This document shows positions 26,688 through 35,809 of a DNA stretch of 64,000 nt, in pieces (the stretch's first letter is position 1; each line of letters opens with the position of its first letter). The translations under genes and the position numbers were made by a program. Origin of the DNA: Spirosomataceae bacterium TFI 002 (GTDB lineage Bacteria > Bacteroidota > Bacteroidia > Cytophagales > Spirosomataceae); NCBI GenBank assembly GCA_900230115.1, contig LT907983.1:2294001-2358000 (forward strand), written 5' to 3'. The notes below the pieces were generated by a model. It saw only the letters and a program-made list of their open reading frames with translations, was not told the origin of the DNA and did not search any database.

Positions 26688-27935
26688 TTAGACCTTAAAA
26701 ATAAGTTTTCTGCGATGAAAAAAGAGTAGGATTAAAAACCAAATGAATAAATAAATTAAAGCACCAACAAGCGAAGCCATACTAGGATCACTGAAGTTAG
26801 GGGCAATCAATTGCGTATAAATAAATGATTGAAGGTTTTGCTCCCCAACATTTATCATCCCCAAAGCTCTTGGAATTATTCCTGATGCAAAAAATACAAG
26901 CATTGGGTTAACCCCAAAGATCGCAAAAGGCTTGGTCCACGATTTCCAATTAAGATGGTCAATTAAAAAGTATAGAAGTCCAAGTATAAAAAGGGCTAAA
27001 CCAGCGGTGAATAAAACGAATGAAGATGTCCATAAAGCCTTATTGATAGGGAAAGCAAGACCCCAAACCCAGCCAACAACAATAAGTACAATACCAGCAA
27101 TGCAGATGAACCCAGCTTTTTGAATGGTACTGCTATTTTTAATTAAAATCTGTCCTGTTAGCACTCCAAGTAAACCAGTAGAAATGGCTGGAATGGTACT
27201 GAAAACTCCTTCTGGATCCCACGTTTTGGTTCCTGCGTACATGTGCTCTCCTAGGATTTTTGCATCTAGCCAAGCTGCGAAATTTTTCCCAGGTTCAAGT
27301 AGTCCCGCCCCCCACTCTCCAGCTGGAACGAGTGCCATGAAAAACCAATAGATTAATAGCAGTGAAATACAAACAATAGCTTGGACAAAGAACGAGGTTC
27401 GGTAATAGAGAAGGCTCACAAAAAAGTATACGATTGCTATACGCTGAAGCACACCCAAAATCCTGACATTACTAAAACTCTCAAAACCTCCTAATGCAAA
27501 AATAAACATCAGTGATAGGACAAAAACGGAAACATAGAATTGTAGTTTTTTGTCATATTTTCCCAAAAGTAGAGCAAAAATCACCACAGTAAGTAGCAAA
27601 CGAACAATCAAAAGACCTGTCCCTTCAAGACCGAAAAATTGTATTTTAGTAAAGTAGGAAAGGAAGAAACCCAAGCCAAAAATTCTGAATGTACGAGTAA
27701 GAATCTTACCCATTGTATCATTTGTAAAAATGGGTATTGGTCCAGAAAGTGGCACTGCCACACCCATAATGAATAAGAAAAAGGGGAATACTAGATCGGT
27801 GGGGGTACATCCGTGCCATTCAGCATGTCGAAATGGAGGATAAATATTAGCCCAATCGCCAGCATTATTCACAACGGTCATTAGCATTATCGTGAGACCA
27901 CGAAACACATCGACCGAAAGCAGTCGCTTATTCAT
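26688..27935 (-). CDS. Acyltransferase-like multi-pass membrane protein (DUF5009, NagX/heparan N-acetyltransferase type)
   Basis: The 415-residue protein opens with MNKRLLSVDVFRGLTIMLMTVVNNAGDW and HAEWHGCTPTDLVFPFFLFIMGVAVPLS, the signature of the COG4299 family related to human HGSNAT. About eleven hydrophobic segments follow. The conserved histidine in AEWHG is the expected acetyl-carrier residue in HGSNAT. In bacteria these proteins sit with glycan catabolic genes and are thought to acetylate amino sugars across the membrane. It lies upstream of the DUF1080 gene. Confidence 0.88.
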   Translation of the reverse strand: MNKRLLSVDVFRGLTIMLMTVVNNAGDWANIYPPFRHAEWHGCTPTDLVFPFFLFIMGVAVPLSGPIPIFTNDTMGKILTRTFRIFGLGFFLSYFTKIQFFGLEGTGLLIVRLLLTVVIFALLLGKYDKKLQFYVSVFVLSLMFIFALGGFESFSNVRILGVLQRIAIVYFFVSLLYYRTSFFVQAIVCISLLLIYWFFMALVPAGEWGAGLLEPGKNFAAWLDAKILGEHMYAGTKTWDPEGVFSTIPAISTGLLGVLTGQILIKNSSTIQKAGFICIAGIVLIVVGWVWGLAFPINKALWTSSFVLFTAGLALFILGLLYFLIDHLNWKSWTKPFAIFGVNPMLVFFASGIIPRALGMINVGEQNLQSFIYTQLIAPNFSDPSMASLVGALIYLFIWFLILLFFHRRKLIFKV

Positions 27936-28187
27936 TATTTATTAAATCTGTTAGGTGTAAGAGAGTAATAGTAAATTTAGTCAGAAAAAGGGAATAATCT
28001 AAGTTCTAAGCGGCTTTGGAATTAAAAAGGTTGACCGAAACACGATCTTTAAAATCGAGAACTAATCCTTTTAAATCGACGAACGTATATTAAAGTTATT
28101 GTAACTTAGAAGCCTTGTAACTTTATAGAGATAAAATAGGACACAATACAGCTCTTGACTTTTCTCTGAAATACACTAAAGCTTGAA

Positions 28188-29108
28188 ATGAAAAACTACG
28201 CTTATACTATTGTTGTCATCGTATTTGTTGCTTTTGCTTATTTCTTCCCGTCTTACTTTATATCAGTAGGAGATTACAAGCTGACGGCGTTTATAGTTCC
28301 AGTTCTTCAGGTCATCATGTTTGGGATGGGAACGACCATTACACCCGATGACTTTATTTCTATTTTTAAAACTCCTGAAAAGGTCGGTATTGGTATTGCA
28401 TTTCAGTTCATGATTATGCCAATGTTGGGATTTACGCTGACTAAGGTTTTTGATTTTCCTGCAGAGGTAGCTGCCGGAATGATCCTCATAGGCTCGAGCC
28501 CAAGCGGTTTAGCATCCAATGTAATGGCACTTATTGCGAAGGCTAATATTGCACTATCGGTCACGATCACAACTGTTGCAACCTTACTCGCTCCTTTACT
28601 CACTCCATTGCTTATGAAATGGCTTGGTGGTGAACTTATGGAGGTCAATTTTTGGGCAATGATGTGGGATATGTGTAAGATTGTAATTTTTCCAATTGGG
28701 CTAGGGGTTATACTTAACAGGTTTTTGCCCGCAATAATGTTACGCTTTAAAGCGATTCTACCTTACTTTTCTATGGCTGGTATATTATATGTGATCACGG
28801 TCATTACAGCTGCAGGGCAAGCGAACTTAGCCACTATAGGTGCTATGCTTTTTGTTGCTGTTTTAATTCATAATTGCCTTGGTTACTTCATGGGTTATTA
28901 TGCCGCAAAAGCATTGAAAATGAACGAGCAGGACTGCCGTACAATTTCTCTAGAAATAGGAATGCAAAATGGAGGACTTGCCTCAGCACTTGCAGTGCAA
29001 ATGGGCAAAGCTGCAACGGTTGGTTTAGCTGCGGCTATATTTGGACCATTAATGAATGTAACGGGTTCTATTTTGGCAAGTATATGGAGTGCTAAAAAGC
29101 CAGATTAA
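28188..29108 (+). CDS. Bile acid:sodium symporter family (BASS) transporter
   Basis: The 306-residue protein contains ten hydrophobic segments and the family blocks MFGMGTTITPDDF, GSSPSGLASNVMALIAKANIALSVTITTVATLLAPLLTPLLM, and SLEIGMQNGGLASALA, which line the sodium and substrate sites. Members import bile acids, pantoate, pyruvate or other organic acids with sodium. The substrate cannot be inferred. It is a single gene, convergent with the holin-like gene. Confidence 0.92.
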   Translation: MKNYAYTIVVIVFVAFAYFFPSYFISVGDYKLTAFIVPVLQVIMFGMGTTITPDDFISIFKTPEKVGIGIAFQFMIMPMLGFTLTKVFDFPAEVAAGMILIGSSPSGLASNVMALIAKANIALSVTITTVATLLAPLLTPLLMKWLGGELMEVNFWAMMWDMCKIVIFPIGLGVILNRFLPAIMLRFKAILPYFSMAGILYVITVITAAGQANLATIGAMLFVAVLIHNCLGYFMGYYAAKALKMNEQDCRTISLEIGMQNGGLASALAVQMGKAATVGLAAAIFGPLMNVTGSILASIWSAKKPD

Positions 29109-29133
29109 GGCTTCGCGACTCCTCGTATCATTA

Positions 29134-29487
29134 CTACATAGAATCCATTTCCTTTATAATCTCTTCTTGGATTTTGGCCTTTATGGCAATTTTCTGGCTT
29201 TTTAGAATGACCAAAGCAATGATTGCCATGGCAAAGTTAATTACATAACCCCATGGCTCACCAAGCCACTGATTAAGAAAGTAAGCAAGCAAAATAAGTG
29301 CAAATATTACACATAGTAATGCTCCCGATGCCAATAGTATACCATATATCAGACCTGAGATACCTTCTTCGGCCTTTTCTTGAATCTCAATTTTTTTGAG
29401 CTGAACTTTCGCCTCAATGATCTCAATTACTGCATCTTTGATATCTCCGATACGGAGAAGGTCGCTCAAGTTTTGTTTTAGTCCCAT
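29134..29487 (-). CDS. Phage holin-like DUF1469 membrane protein
   Basis: The 117-residue protein has a charged N-terminal helix (GLKQNLSDLLRIGDIKDAVIEIIEAKVQLKKIEIQEKAEE), two transmembrane helices (about 44-70 and 76-97), and a lysine-rich end. This is the layout of the Phage_holin_3_6 family (DUF1469), a common chromosomal family in Bacteroidota that is not phage-derived in most cases. The gene lies 8 bp after priA and is probably co-transcribed with it. Function unknown. Confidence 0.78.
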   Translation of the reverse strand: MGLKQNLSDLLRIGDIKDAVIEIIEAKVQLKKIEIQEKAEEGISGLIYGILLASGALLCVIFALILLAYFLNQWLGEPWGYVINFAMAIIALVILKSQKIAIKAKIQEEIIKEMDSM

Positions 29488-29495
29488 AGTTCTAT

Positions 29496-31988
29496 TTATA
29501 CTACATCCACGTCAGGCACAAATCGCACAGACTTGTATTTCTTATCTGCTGACATTTCGGTTATTTGTTCTCTAATGAATGCTTTGGTAGCCGCAATATT
29601 CAATTTATTCTTTTCCAGTTTTATCCAAACCTCAAATATATATTGATTCCTCACCCTTTCCACCAAGGCTTTTTCTGGACCTAATATACGCTCTTTACTT
29701 AATTTACTTGCTAGTCGTTGAGCAAGAGTTCCAGCCGCAGCATGCGAGAGCGTTTTATCAACGTGCTTGGTTGTAACCCTTATAAGTCGCGAAAAAGGTG
29801 GATAATTGTACCTTTCGCGTTCAATTATTTCTTTGTCGTAAAAACCGTGGTAGTCATTATCGATTACCATTTTCAATAACGGGTGTGTAGGAGAGTTGGT
29901 TTGAATGATAACTCTGCCTGGCTTTTCCTTTCGGCCTGCTCTACCACTTACTTGTGTGAGCATTTGGAAAGCCCTTTCCCCCGACCTAAAATCTGGAAAA
30001 TAGATCATTCTGTCGGCATCAAATACGCCAACTAGACTTACTTTATCAAAGTCCAGACCTTTCGACACCATTTGTGTTCCTACCAATATATCTACACCGC
30101 CTGACTCTACTTCTCCAATAATTTGCTGGTACGCATTCTTGGAGCGAGTGGTATCCAAGTCCATTCTTATTATTTTGGCCTCAGGATAAAGCACATTGAG
30201 GTCGTCTTCGATCTTCTCGGTTCCTATTCCTACTGATTTTATTTTGCCCGACCCACAAGTAGGACATAGGTGAGGAGTTTTTTCTTTGTGCCCACAGTAA
30301 TGGCAAATGAGCAAGTGTTCCTTATAATGATAGGTAAGACTCACCGAGCATTGGTGGCAGCTACCAATCCAATTACATTCTTCACAATTAAGATAAGGAG
30401 CATATCCCCTCCTGTTTTGAAAAATAATGGTTTGCTCGTGCTTCTCAATGTTTTGACTTATCGCCGCTTGAAGCGTAGAGCCAAAATCAGACTTTATCTT
30501 TTGGCGTGCTTTTTCTTCTCTAATATTTGCCAACTCCACCTTTGGAAGCTGTGCATCACCAAACCTTTCGCTTAAGTTGACCAATCCATATTTGCCCTCT
30601 TTGGCTTGATAGTACGACTCTATAGAAGGAGTTGCACTACCAAGAATTACTTTGGCACCTACCTTATGGGCCAGCATGATCGCCGTGTCTCTCGCATGGT
30701 AACGAGGGGCCGGATCGTATTGCTTATAAGAACTTTCGTGCTCTTCATCTATAATAATGAGTCCTAAGTTTTCGAAAGGTAAAAATACAGCAGACCTTAC
30801 TCCCACCACGAATGAATACCTATCTTCCAATACGCCTTTCCATACCTCCACTCTTTCATTATCTGAGAATTTGGAATGGTAGACACCCATTGCATCACCA
30901 AATACCTTTCTTAGTCGGTTTACTATTTGTGTGGTTAAGGCAATCTCTGGCAAGAGCATTAAAACTTGCACACCGTTATCAAGTGCCTTTTTTATTAAAT
31001 CAATGTATATCTCTGTTTTACCACTACCCGTGACACCATGTAGCAACACGGTATTGGTTTCTCCAAGTTTTTCAAGCAACTCATTGGATACCCTTTCCTG
31101 CACATCAGAAAGGTGAATTCCTTGTAATTCATCTTTTCTTATTTCCCCAAATCGAGAAACCGTAAGCTCATATTCTTCTAGAATCCCTTTTTCTATAAGT
31201 GTTTTATAAGAAGAAGGAGACACTCCAAGATCCAATAAGTCTTTCTTGGTAATACCTACTTGGTTTTTTTCATGAAGCTCATGAAATGGAATAAGTTGAA
31301 CATAAGTCATGATGACCTCTTGTTGCTTCGAACTCTTCTCTAAGCTTTCTATGAGGTTAAGGATTTCTTCTTGACCTTCATAAACTCTCTTTAATCGTAC
31401 TTTTTTCAGCTTTTTAGGACTGTATTTTTCTTTTACCGCATCATATAGTATGACGGCATGCTTCGAGATCAATGATTTCACAAACTTGGCAATATCAATA
31501 TCACCTAGAAACTTCTTAAGCTCATCATATGAAAGAGAATCGTTTTTTTCGAGAGTGTTCAAAAACTCTACTTCTTCTGCACTAAGTAGCTCCGGACTGT
31601 CAAATGTTGGGTTAATTTGAATTCTCGATTGACTGCTTACTTTCAAGCCAGATGGAAGAGCGATATTCATTACCTCTCCTACATTGCACAAATAGTAATC
31701 GGCCATCCATTGAAATAACCATAACTGATGTGAACTTATAATAGGTGACTCATCCAGTATTTCATCTATATATTTTGCCTTATAGTTCTGAGGTGCTTTG
31801 TTATGTATACTAGAAATAAGCCCAGTCATTACACGGTTTTTGCCAAAAGAAACAATCACACGAGCTCCCACCACAACTAATTCATTTAAGTCTCGCGGTA
31901 CTCTATAAGTGAAAGCTTGTGGAATAGGAACTGGTAAGATTACATCCAAAAACAGGGTTTCCTCCGTATATACATTGTCATCATGCAT
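29496..31988 (-). CDS. priA: Primosomal protein N' (replication restart helicase)
   Basis: The 830-residue protein has the N-terminal DNA-binding domain (FLDVILPVPIPQAFTYRVP), Walker A GVTGSGKTEIYIDL, the DEEH box IDEEHESSYKQYDP, and a zinc-binding insertion with paired cysteines (CEEC, CHQC, CHYC, CPTC). The helicase C-terminal motif QVSGRAGRKEKPGRVIIQT is complete. PriA recognises stalled forks and reloads the replisome. It is preceded by TAACTTTG at 31993-32000, only 5 bp before the start, so the ATG may be at or near the 5' end of the message. Confidence 0.97.
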   Translation of the reverse strand: MHDDNVYTEETLFLDVILPVPIPQAFTYRVPRDLNELVVVGARVIVSFGKNRVMTGLISSIHNKAPQNYKAKYIDEILDESPIISSHQLWLFQWMADYYLCNVGEVMNIALPSGLKVSSQSRIQINPTFDSPELLSAEEVEFLNTLEKNDSLSYDELKKFLGDIDIAKFVKSLISKHAVILYDAVKEKYSPKKLKKVRLKRVYEGQEEILNLIESLEKSSKQQEVIMTYVQLIPFHELHEKNQVGITKKDLLDLGVSPSSYKTLIEKGILEEYELTVSRFGEIRKDELQGIHLSDVQERVSNELLEKLGETNTVLLHGVTGSGKTEIYIDLIKKALDNGVQVLMLLPEIALTTQIVNRLRKVFGDAMGVYHSKFSDNERVEVWKGVLEDRYSFVVGVRSAVFLPFENLGLIIIDEEHESSYKQYDPAPRYHARDTAIMLAHKVGAKVILGSATPSIESYYQAKEGKYGLVNLSERFGDAQLPKVELANIREEKARQKIKSDFGSTLQAAISQNIEKHEQTIIFQNRRGYAPYLNCEECNWIGSCHQCSVSLTYHYKEHLLICHYCGHKEKTPHLCPTCGSGKIKSVGIGTEKIEDDLNVLYPEAKIIRMDLDTTRSKNAYQQIIGEVESGGVDILVGTQMVSKGLDFDKVSLVGVFDADRMIYFPDFRSGERAFQMLTQVSGRAGRKEKPGRVIIQTNSPTHPLLKMVIDNDYHGFYDKEIIERERYNYPPFSRLIRVTTKHVDKTLSHAAAGTLAQRLASKLSKERILGPEKALVERVRNQYIFEVWIKLEKNKLNIAATKAFIREQITEMSADKKYKSVRFVPDVDVV

Positions 31989-32232
31989 GAAACAAAGTTA
32001 AGGGTACGAATTGGGATATTAATTATAAACTTCAATTCGTTTGAAAGAGCACAAAGCGTTGTTTACCCATAATTGCTTTTTTGTTAAACAGAGTTTAGAA
32101 TGAACAAAATCAATGATTTTGGCTCTATTCCAAAGATTTGAATCAAAACTGAGCGTCTTGTTTAACGAAATCGAGCAAAAAAGATGAAGTAGTTCAACAA
32201 AACAATCATTGAAAAAGATTTATCAGAAAAGA

Positions 32233-32276
32233 TTTGGAAGTTTTGTTTAACAGTTACTACATTTGATTAAACAAAA
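32233..32276 (+). promoter_or_regulatory. Promoter and overlapping inverted-repeat operator of the sigma factor gene
   Basis: TTTG (32233-32236), a 21-bp spacer and TACATTTG (32258-32265) match the Bacteroidota promoter fully. A 10-bp inverted repeat TTTTGTTTAA (32241-32250) and TTAAACAAAA (32267-32276) brackets the -7 element. Related TTGTTTAA-type sites occur at 32081-32090 (minus strand) and 32158-32167. The arrangement looks like an operator that would block or recruit polymerase. Confidence 0.6.
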
Positions 32277-32287
32277 AGGAAAAGGTT

Positions 32288-32800
32288 ATGACAGCACTAG
32301 AGTTTAATTACGCATTACACAGTTCAACAAAAACTTTGAAGCCATTTGCTTTGAGATTGACAAAAGATGGTGAAGAAGCAAACGACTTGTTGCAGGATAC
32401 TTTGATGAAAGCTTTTATCAATAAGGATAAGTTTACTGAAGGTACGAATCTAAAAGCATGGTTATATACGATCATGAAGAACACCTTTATTACCAATTAC
32501 CAAAGAATGGTAAGAAGGAAAACCTTTATTGATACAACTGACAATTTACACTTCATCAACAGTTCCAATGTTACCATTAAGAATGATGCTATTCAAGGAT
32601 TCGCACTAGCAGATATTCATAAGGCGATAGACAAGTTGGACGATGTATATAAAGTCCCATTTGAAATGCACTTTAAGGGTTTCAAGTACCACGAGATTGC
32701 AGATAGGTTGCAAATACCAATTGGTACGGTAAAAAACAGAATCCACATTGCAAGAAAAGATCTAAAGGATACTTTGAAGATTTACTCAACTAAGTCTTAA
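32288..32800 (+). CDS. ECF-type RNA polymerase sigma factor linked to carotenoid genes
   Basis: The 170-residue protein has sigma region 2 (LTKDGEEANDLLQDTLMKAFINKDKF, with KAWLYTIMKNTFI) and region 4 (HKAIDKLDDVYKVPFEMHFKGFKYHEIADRLQIPIGTVKNRIHIARKDL). No anti-sigma factor gene is adjacent. A terminator separates it from crtI, but the position suggests that it regulates crtI-crtB, as CarQ-like sigma factors do in other carotenoid loci. Its own promoter has a clear operator. Regulation of crt is inference. Confidence 0.9.
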   Translation: MTALEFNYALHSSTKTLKPFALRLTKDGEEANDLLQDTLMKAFINKDKFTEGTNLKAWLYTIMKNTFITNYQRMVRRKTFIDTTDNLHFINSSNVTIKNDAIQGFALADIHKAIDKLDDVYKVPFEMHFKGFKYHEIADRLQIPIGTVKNRIHIARKDLKDTLKIYSTKS

Positions 32801-32851
32801 AGTAATTCAAATAAATTAATGAGTAGTTTTTGATTAAAAGAGGAAGGTTTG

Positions 32852-32884
32852 AAAGGTTGTTTGCCATGCGAACAACCTTTTTTT
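32852..32884 (+). terminator. Intrinsic terminator after the sigma factor gene
   Basis: AAAGGTTGTTTGC and GCGAACAACCTTT pair over 13 positions (one G-U) around a CAT loop, followed by a run of T. A very strong terminator, 50 bp after the sigma stop. Confidence 0.88.
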
Positions 32885-32933
32885 CAACTCTTAATATTTA
32901 CTATTATATTTATTCTGTAAGTTTCCTACAACT

Positions 32934-34445
32934 ATGAAAGTTATTGTCATTGGATCTGGTTTTGCTGGACTATCAGTTGCTACTAAACTAGCATCAGAAG
33001 GTTATGATGTAGAAGTCATCGAAAAAAATGACGACCTAGGAGGCAGGGCACGTGTATTTGAAGTAGACGGGTTTAAATTCGATATGGGTCCAAGTTGGTA
33101 CTGGATGCCAGATGTTTTTGAAAACTATTTCGCAGAATTTGGAAAAAAAGTTAGCGACTACTACAACCTCGTAAGGCTAGACCCTTCCTACAAGGTTATT
33201 TTTGATCAAAATGATGAAATTGACCTCCCTGCAGATAGAAAAAGCTTAGATGCATTATTTGAAAGTATTGAAAAAGGCTCCGCTAAAGGGTTAAAGAAAT
33301 TCCTAAATCAAGCAAAATATAAATACGATGTTGGAGTAGGAGAATTTGTATGGAAGCCAAGCGTAAGTCTAATGGAGTTTATGGACCCTAGATTGGTAAC
33401 CAAAGCCTTTAGTCTTGATCTTTTCGCATCTTTTGCAAGCCACATACGTAAGTTTTTCAAACACGAAAAATTACTTAAACTCATGGAGTTCCCTATTTTG
33501 TTTTTGGGTGCAACTCCAGAAAATACCCCAGCCCTATACAGTTTAATGAATTATGCCGAAATCGCCCTAGGAACTTGGTATCCTATGGGTGGCATGAATG
33601 AGATCATTAAAGGAATGGTATCACTCGCAGAAGAAAAAGGTGTCCAGTTTAGAACTGGGGTAAGTGTCAAAAAAATAATTGTAGAAAACAAGCTTGCCAA
33701 CAGTGTTATGCTGGCAAATGGCGAAATTATAGAAGCCGATCTTGTTGTAGGTGGAGCAGATTATCACCATATTGAATCAAGCCTGCTCGAACCTCAGTAC
33801 AGAAATTACAGTAAGACTTATTGGGAAAACAGGACAATGGCTCCCTCGTCACTCCTTTTTTACTTAGGAGTGGATCGCAAGGTGGAGAAACTCATTCATC
33901 ACAACTTATTTTTTGATGAAGACTTTTCGCTACACGCCAAAGAGATTTATGAAGAGCCAAAATGGCCATCAAAACCTCTTTTCTATGTATGTGCTCCATC
34001 CAAAACAGATGACACAGTAGCCCCAGTGGGTAAAGAAAATATTTTTATTTTAGTACCAATTGCTCCAGGCCTAGCCGACGACGATAGTACAAGAGAGAAG
34101 TATTACCATATTTTGATGGATAGGTTAGAAACCTACGTAGGTCACGATATTAGATCACAAGTAAGCTATAAGCGTAGTTTTGCCGTAAGTGACTTTATAA
34201 GTGAATACAACTCTTTTAAGGGAAATGCGTACGGTCTTGCTAACACATTGAAGCAAACGGCAATTTTGAAACCGAGTTTAAAAAACAAAAAGGTAGAAAA
34301 TCTGTTTTATACTGGACAGTTAACTGTTCCAGGGCCAGGTGTTCCTCCCTCACTCATTTCAGGAATTGTGGTTGCAAAAGAAATTATGAAAAGGTATGGC
34401 GAGAATATATCGTCACAGAATGCAGGTGAAATTGTAGCTGTATAA
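32934..34445 (+). CDS. crtI: Phytoene desaturase (CrtI-type)
   Basis: The 503-residue protein begins with an FAD-binding Rossmann fold (VIGSGFAGLSVATKLASEGYDVEVIEKNDDLGGRA in parts), followed by FDMGPSWYWMPDVF, and ends with the CrtI C-terminal motif YTGQLTVPGPGVPPSLISGI. CrtI converts phytoene to lycopene at the membrane, using FAD. It lies 13 bp before crtB, so the two form an operon. No lycopene cyclase or hydroxylase gene is in the window, so the final pigment is unknown. Confidence 0.95.
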   Translation: MKVIVIGSGFAGLSVATKLASEGYDVEVIEKNDDLGGRARVFEVDGFKFDMGPSWYWMPDVFENYFAEFGKKVSDYYNLVRLDPSYKVIFDQNDEIDLPADRKSLDALFESIEKGSAKGLKKFLNQAKYKYDVGVGEFVWKPSVSLMEFMDPRLVTKAFSLDLFASFASHIRKFFKHEKLLKLMEFPILFLGATPENTPALYSLMNYAEIALGTWYPMGGMNEIIKGMVSLAEEKGVQFRTGVSVKKIIVENKLANSVMLANGEIIEADLVVGGADYHHIESSLLEPQYRNYSKTYWENRTMAPSSLLFYLGVDRKVEKLIHHNLFFDEDFSLHAKEIYEEPKWPSKPLFYVCAPSKTDDTVAPVGKENIFILVPIAPGLADDDSTREKYYHILMDRLETYVGHDIRSQVSYKRSFAVSDFISEYNSFKGNAYGLANTLKQTAILKPSLKNKKVENLFYTGQLTVPGPGVPPSLISGIVVAKEIMKRYGENISSQNAGEIVAV

Positions 34446-34458
34446 AAACAACAAAATT

Positions 34459-35298
34459 ATGGACGCACTATTCGAAAAAACAACTTTTGCTTGCAGTAAA
34501 ATGATTACCGAAGCCTACAGCACAAGCTTTACGCTAGGTATAAAAACACTCAACAAAAAATATCATAATGCCATATTTGGTATCTATGGGTTTGTGAGGT
34601 ATGCTGATGAGATAGTGGATACTTTCCATGAATTTGACAAAGAAAAACTTCTCAATAAGTTCTCAAGAGATACTTTTGAGGCGATAGAGGACAAAATAAG
34701 CCTTAACCCAGTATTGCATTCATTCCAAAAGGTTGCCAACGAATACTCGATTGAGAAAGAGCTGATCGTTGCTTTTTTAAATAGTATGGCAATGGATTTA
34801 CACAATACTGCCTACAATCCAGATAAATATCAAGAGTACATATATGGATCGGCAGAAGTGGTTGGGCTAATGTGCTTACGAGTTTTTTGCGAAGGAAATG
34901 AGGAGCAATACCAAAGCCTCAAAGATGATGCAAGGAGTTTGGGAGCGGCATTTCAGAAAGTAAATTTCTTACGCGACCTTAAAAGTGATTTCTACGAAAG
35001 AGGGCGTGTATACTTCCCAGGGGTAGACTTCAATGACTTTACTGTGGATGCTAAAAAGATAATTGAAGCGGATATTCAGAAAGACTTTGACAATGCATAC
35101 AGAGGAATTGTACGTCTGCCTAGTGGTGCAAGTAGAGGTGTTTACCTTGCCTACGTATATTACCTAAAGCTTTTCAAGAAAATTAAATCAACTCCTGCCA
35201 CAAGAATACAGCAGGAGAGAATAAGAGTATCTGATAGTACTAAATTTGCCCTGTTAGCTAAAACGCTAGTGAAGGGAAGTTTCAATACTTTGTTTTGA
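34459..35298 (+). CDS. crtB: Phytoene synthase
   Basis: The 279-residue protein shows the two aspartate-rich motifs of squalene/phytoene synthases: YADEIVDTFHEFD (first) and FLRDLKSDFYERGRVYFP (second), plus the AYSTSFTLGIKTLNKKYHNAIFGIYGFVR opening. It condenses two geranylgeranyl diphosphates to phytoene and feeds CrtI. The stop is 5 bp from the convergent DUF2147 gene. Confidence 0.95.
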   Translation: MDALFEKTTFACSKMITEAYSTSFTLGIKTLNKKYHNAIFGIYGFVRYADEIVDTFHEFDKEKLLNKFSRDTFEAIEDKISLNPVLHSFQKVANEYSIEKELIVAFLNSMAMDLHNTAYNPDKYQEYIYGSAEVVGLMCLRVFCEGNEEQYQSLKDDARSLGAAFQKVNFLRDLKSDFYERGRVYFPGVDFNDFTVDAKKIIEADIQKDFDNAYRGIVRLPSGASRGVYLAYVYYLKLFKKIKSTPATRIQQERIRVSDSTKFALLAKTLVKGSFNTLF

Positions 35299-35303
35299 GT
35301 TAA

Positions 35304-35747
35304 TTACTTCACTCGTTTCCAAGTATCTGTACGGCCAAAAACGGAAAGTCCAATATATCCTCTTACTTCGAGGGTATTGGAATTTTTCAAGGTCATTTTG
35401 CAACTGTAATCATTTCCTGTTTTAGGGTCATAGATTTGTCCATCTTCCCATACGTTACCACCTTCGTATTCGAATTTCCTGAGAATAACTAGACCTTTCA
35501 AAGTCCTATTTTGAAGGTCCTTTTTAGGGTTATTGATATCCTTTTTTTCCGACCCATCTGGATTTGTAGCTTCTTTGAGCCAAATCAATTTACCGAAATA
35601 TTTATCGCCTTGCTTATAAATTTGGATGTGTCCAGTTCCTTCGCCATTTAGCCAAGTTCCCACTACAGCATCAGGATTAGTGTCAATTGCTAGGGCAGAA
35701 AAAGCAAACAAAAAGGCGAATAAAAACATAAAAGGTTTAGTGGTCAT
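35304..35747 (-). CDS. Secreted DUF2147 domain protein
   Basis: The 147-residue protein has a signal peptide (MTTKPFMFLFAFLFAFSALA) and a single DUF2147 domain: AVVGTWLNGEGTGHIQIYKQGDKYFGKLIWLKE, LKGLVILRKFEYEGGNVWEDGQIYDPKTGNDYSCKMTLK and GYIGLSVFGRTDTWKRV. The fold is a small lipocalin-like beta barrel. The family is common in Bacteroidota and proteobacteria and has no known function. Confidence 0.92.
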   Translation of the reverse strand: MTTKPFMFLFAFLFAFSALAIDTNPDAVVGTWLNGEGTGHIQIYKQGDKYFGKLIWLKEATNPDGSEKKDINNPKKDLQNRTLKGLVILRKFEYEGGNVWEDGQIYDPKTGNDYSCKMTLKNSNTLEVRGYIGLSVFGRTDTWKRVK

Positions 35748-35809
35748 TGTTTAGTTGTTTTAAGTTGATGATTTTTTATATCAACGAATAATACAAAAAA
35801 ATGTTCTAT

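Noticed and set aside
31993-32000. TAACTTTG just upstream of priA as promoter
   Set aside because: It is only 5 bp before the start codon and has no -33 partner; a leaderless message is possible but not supported enough to list as a feature.
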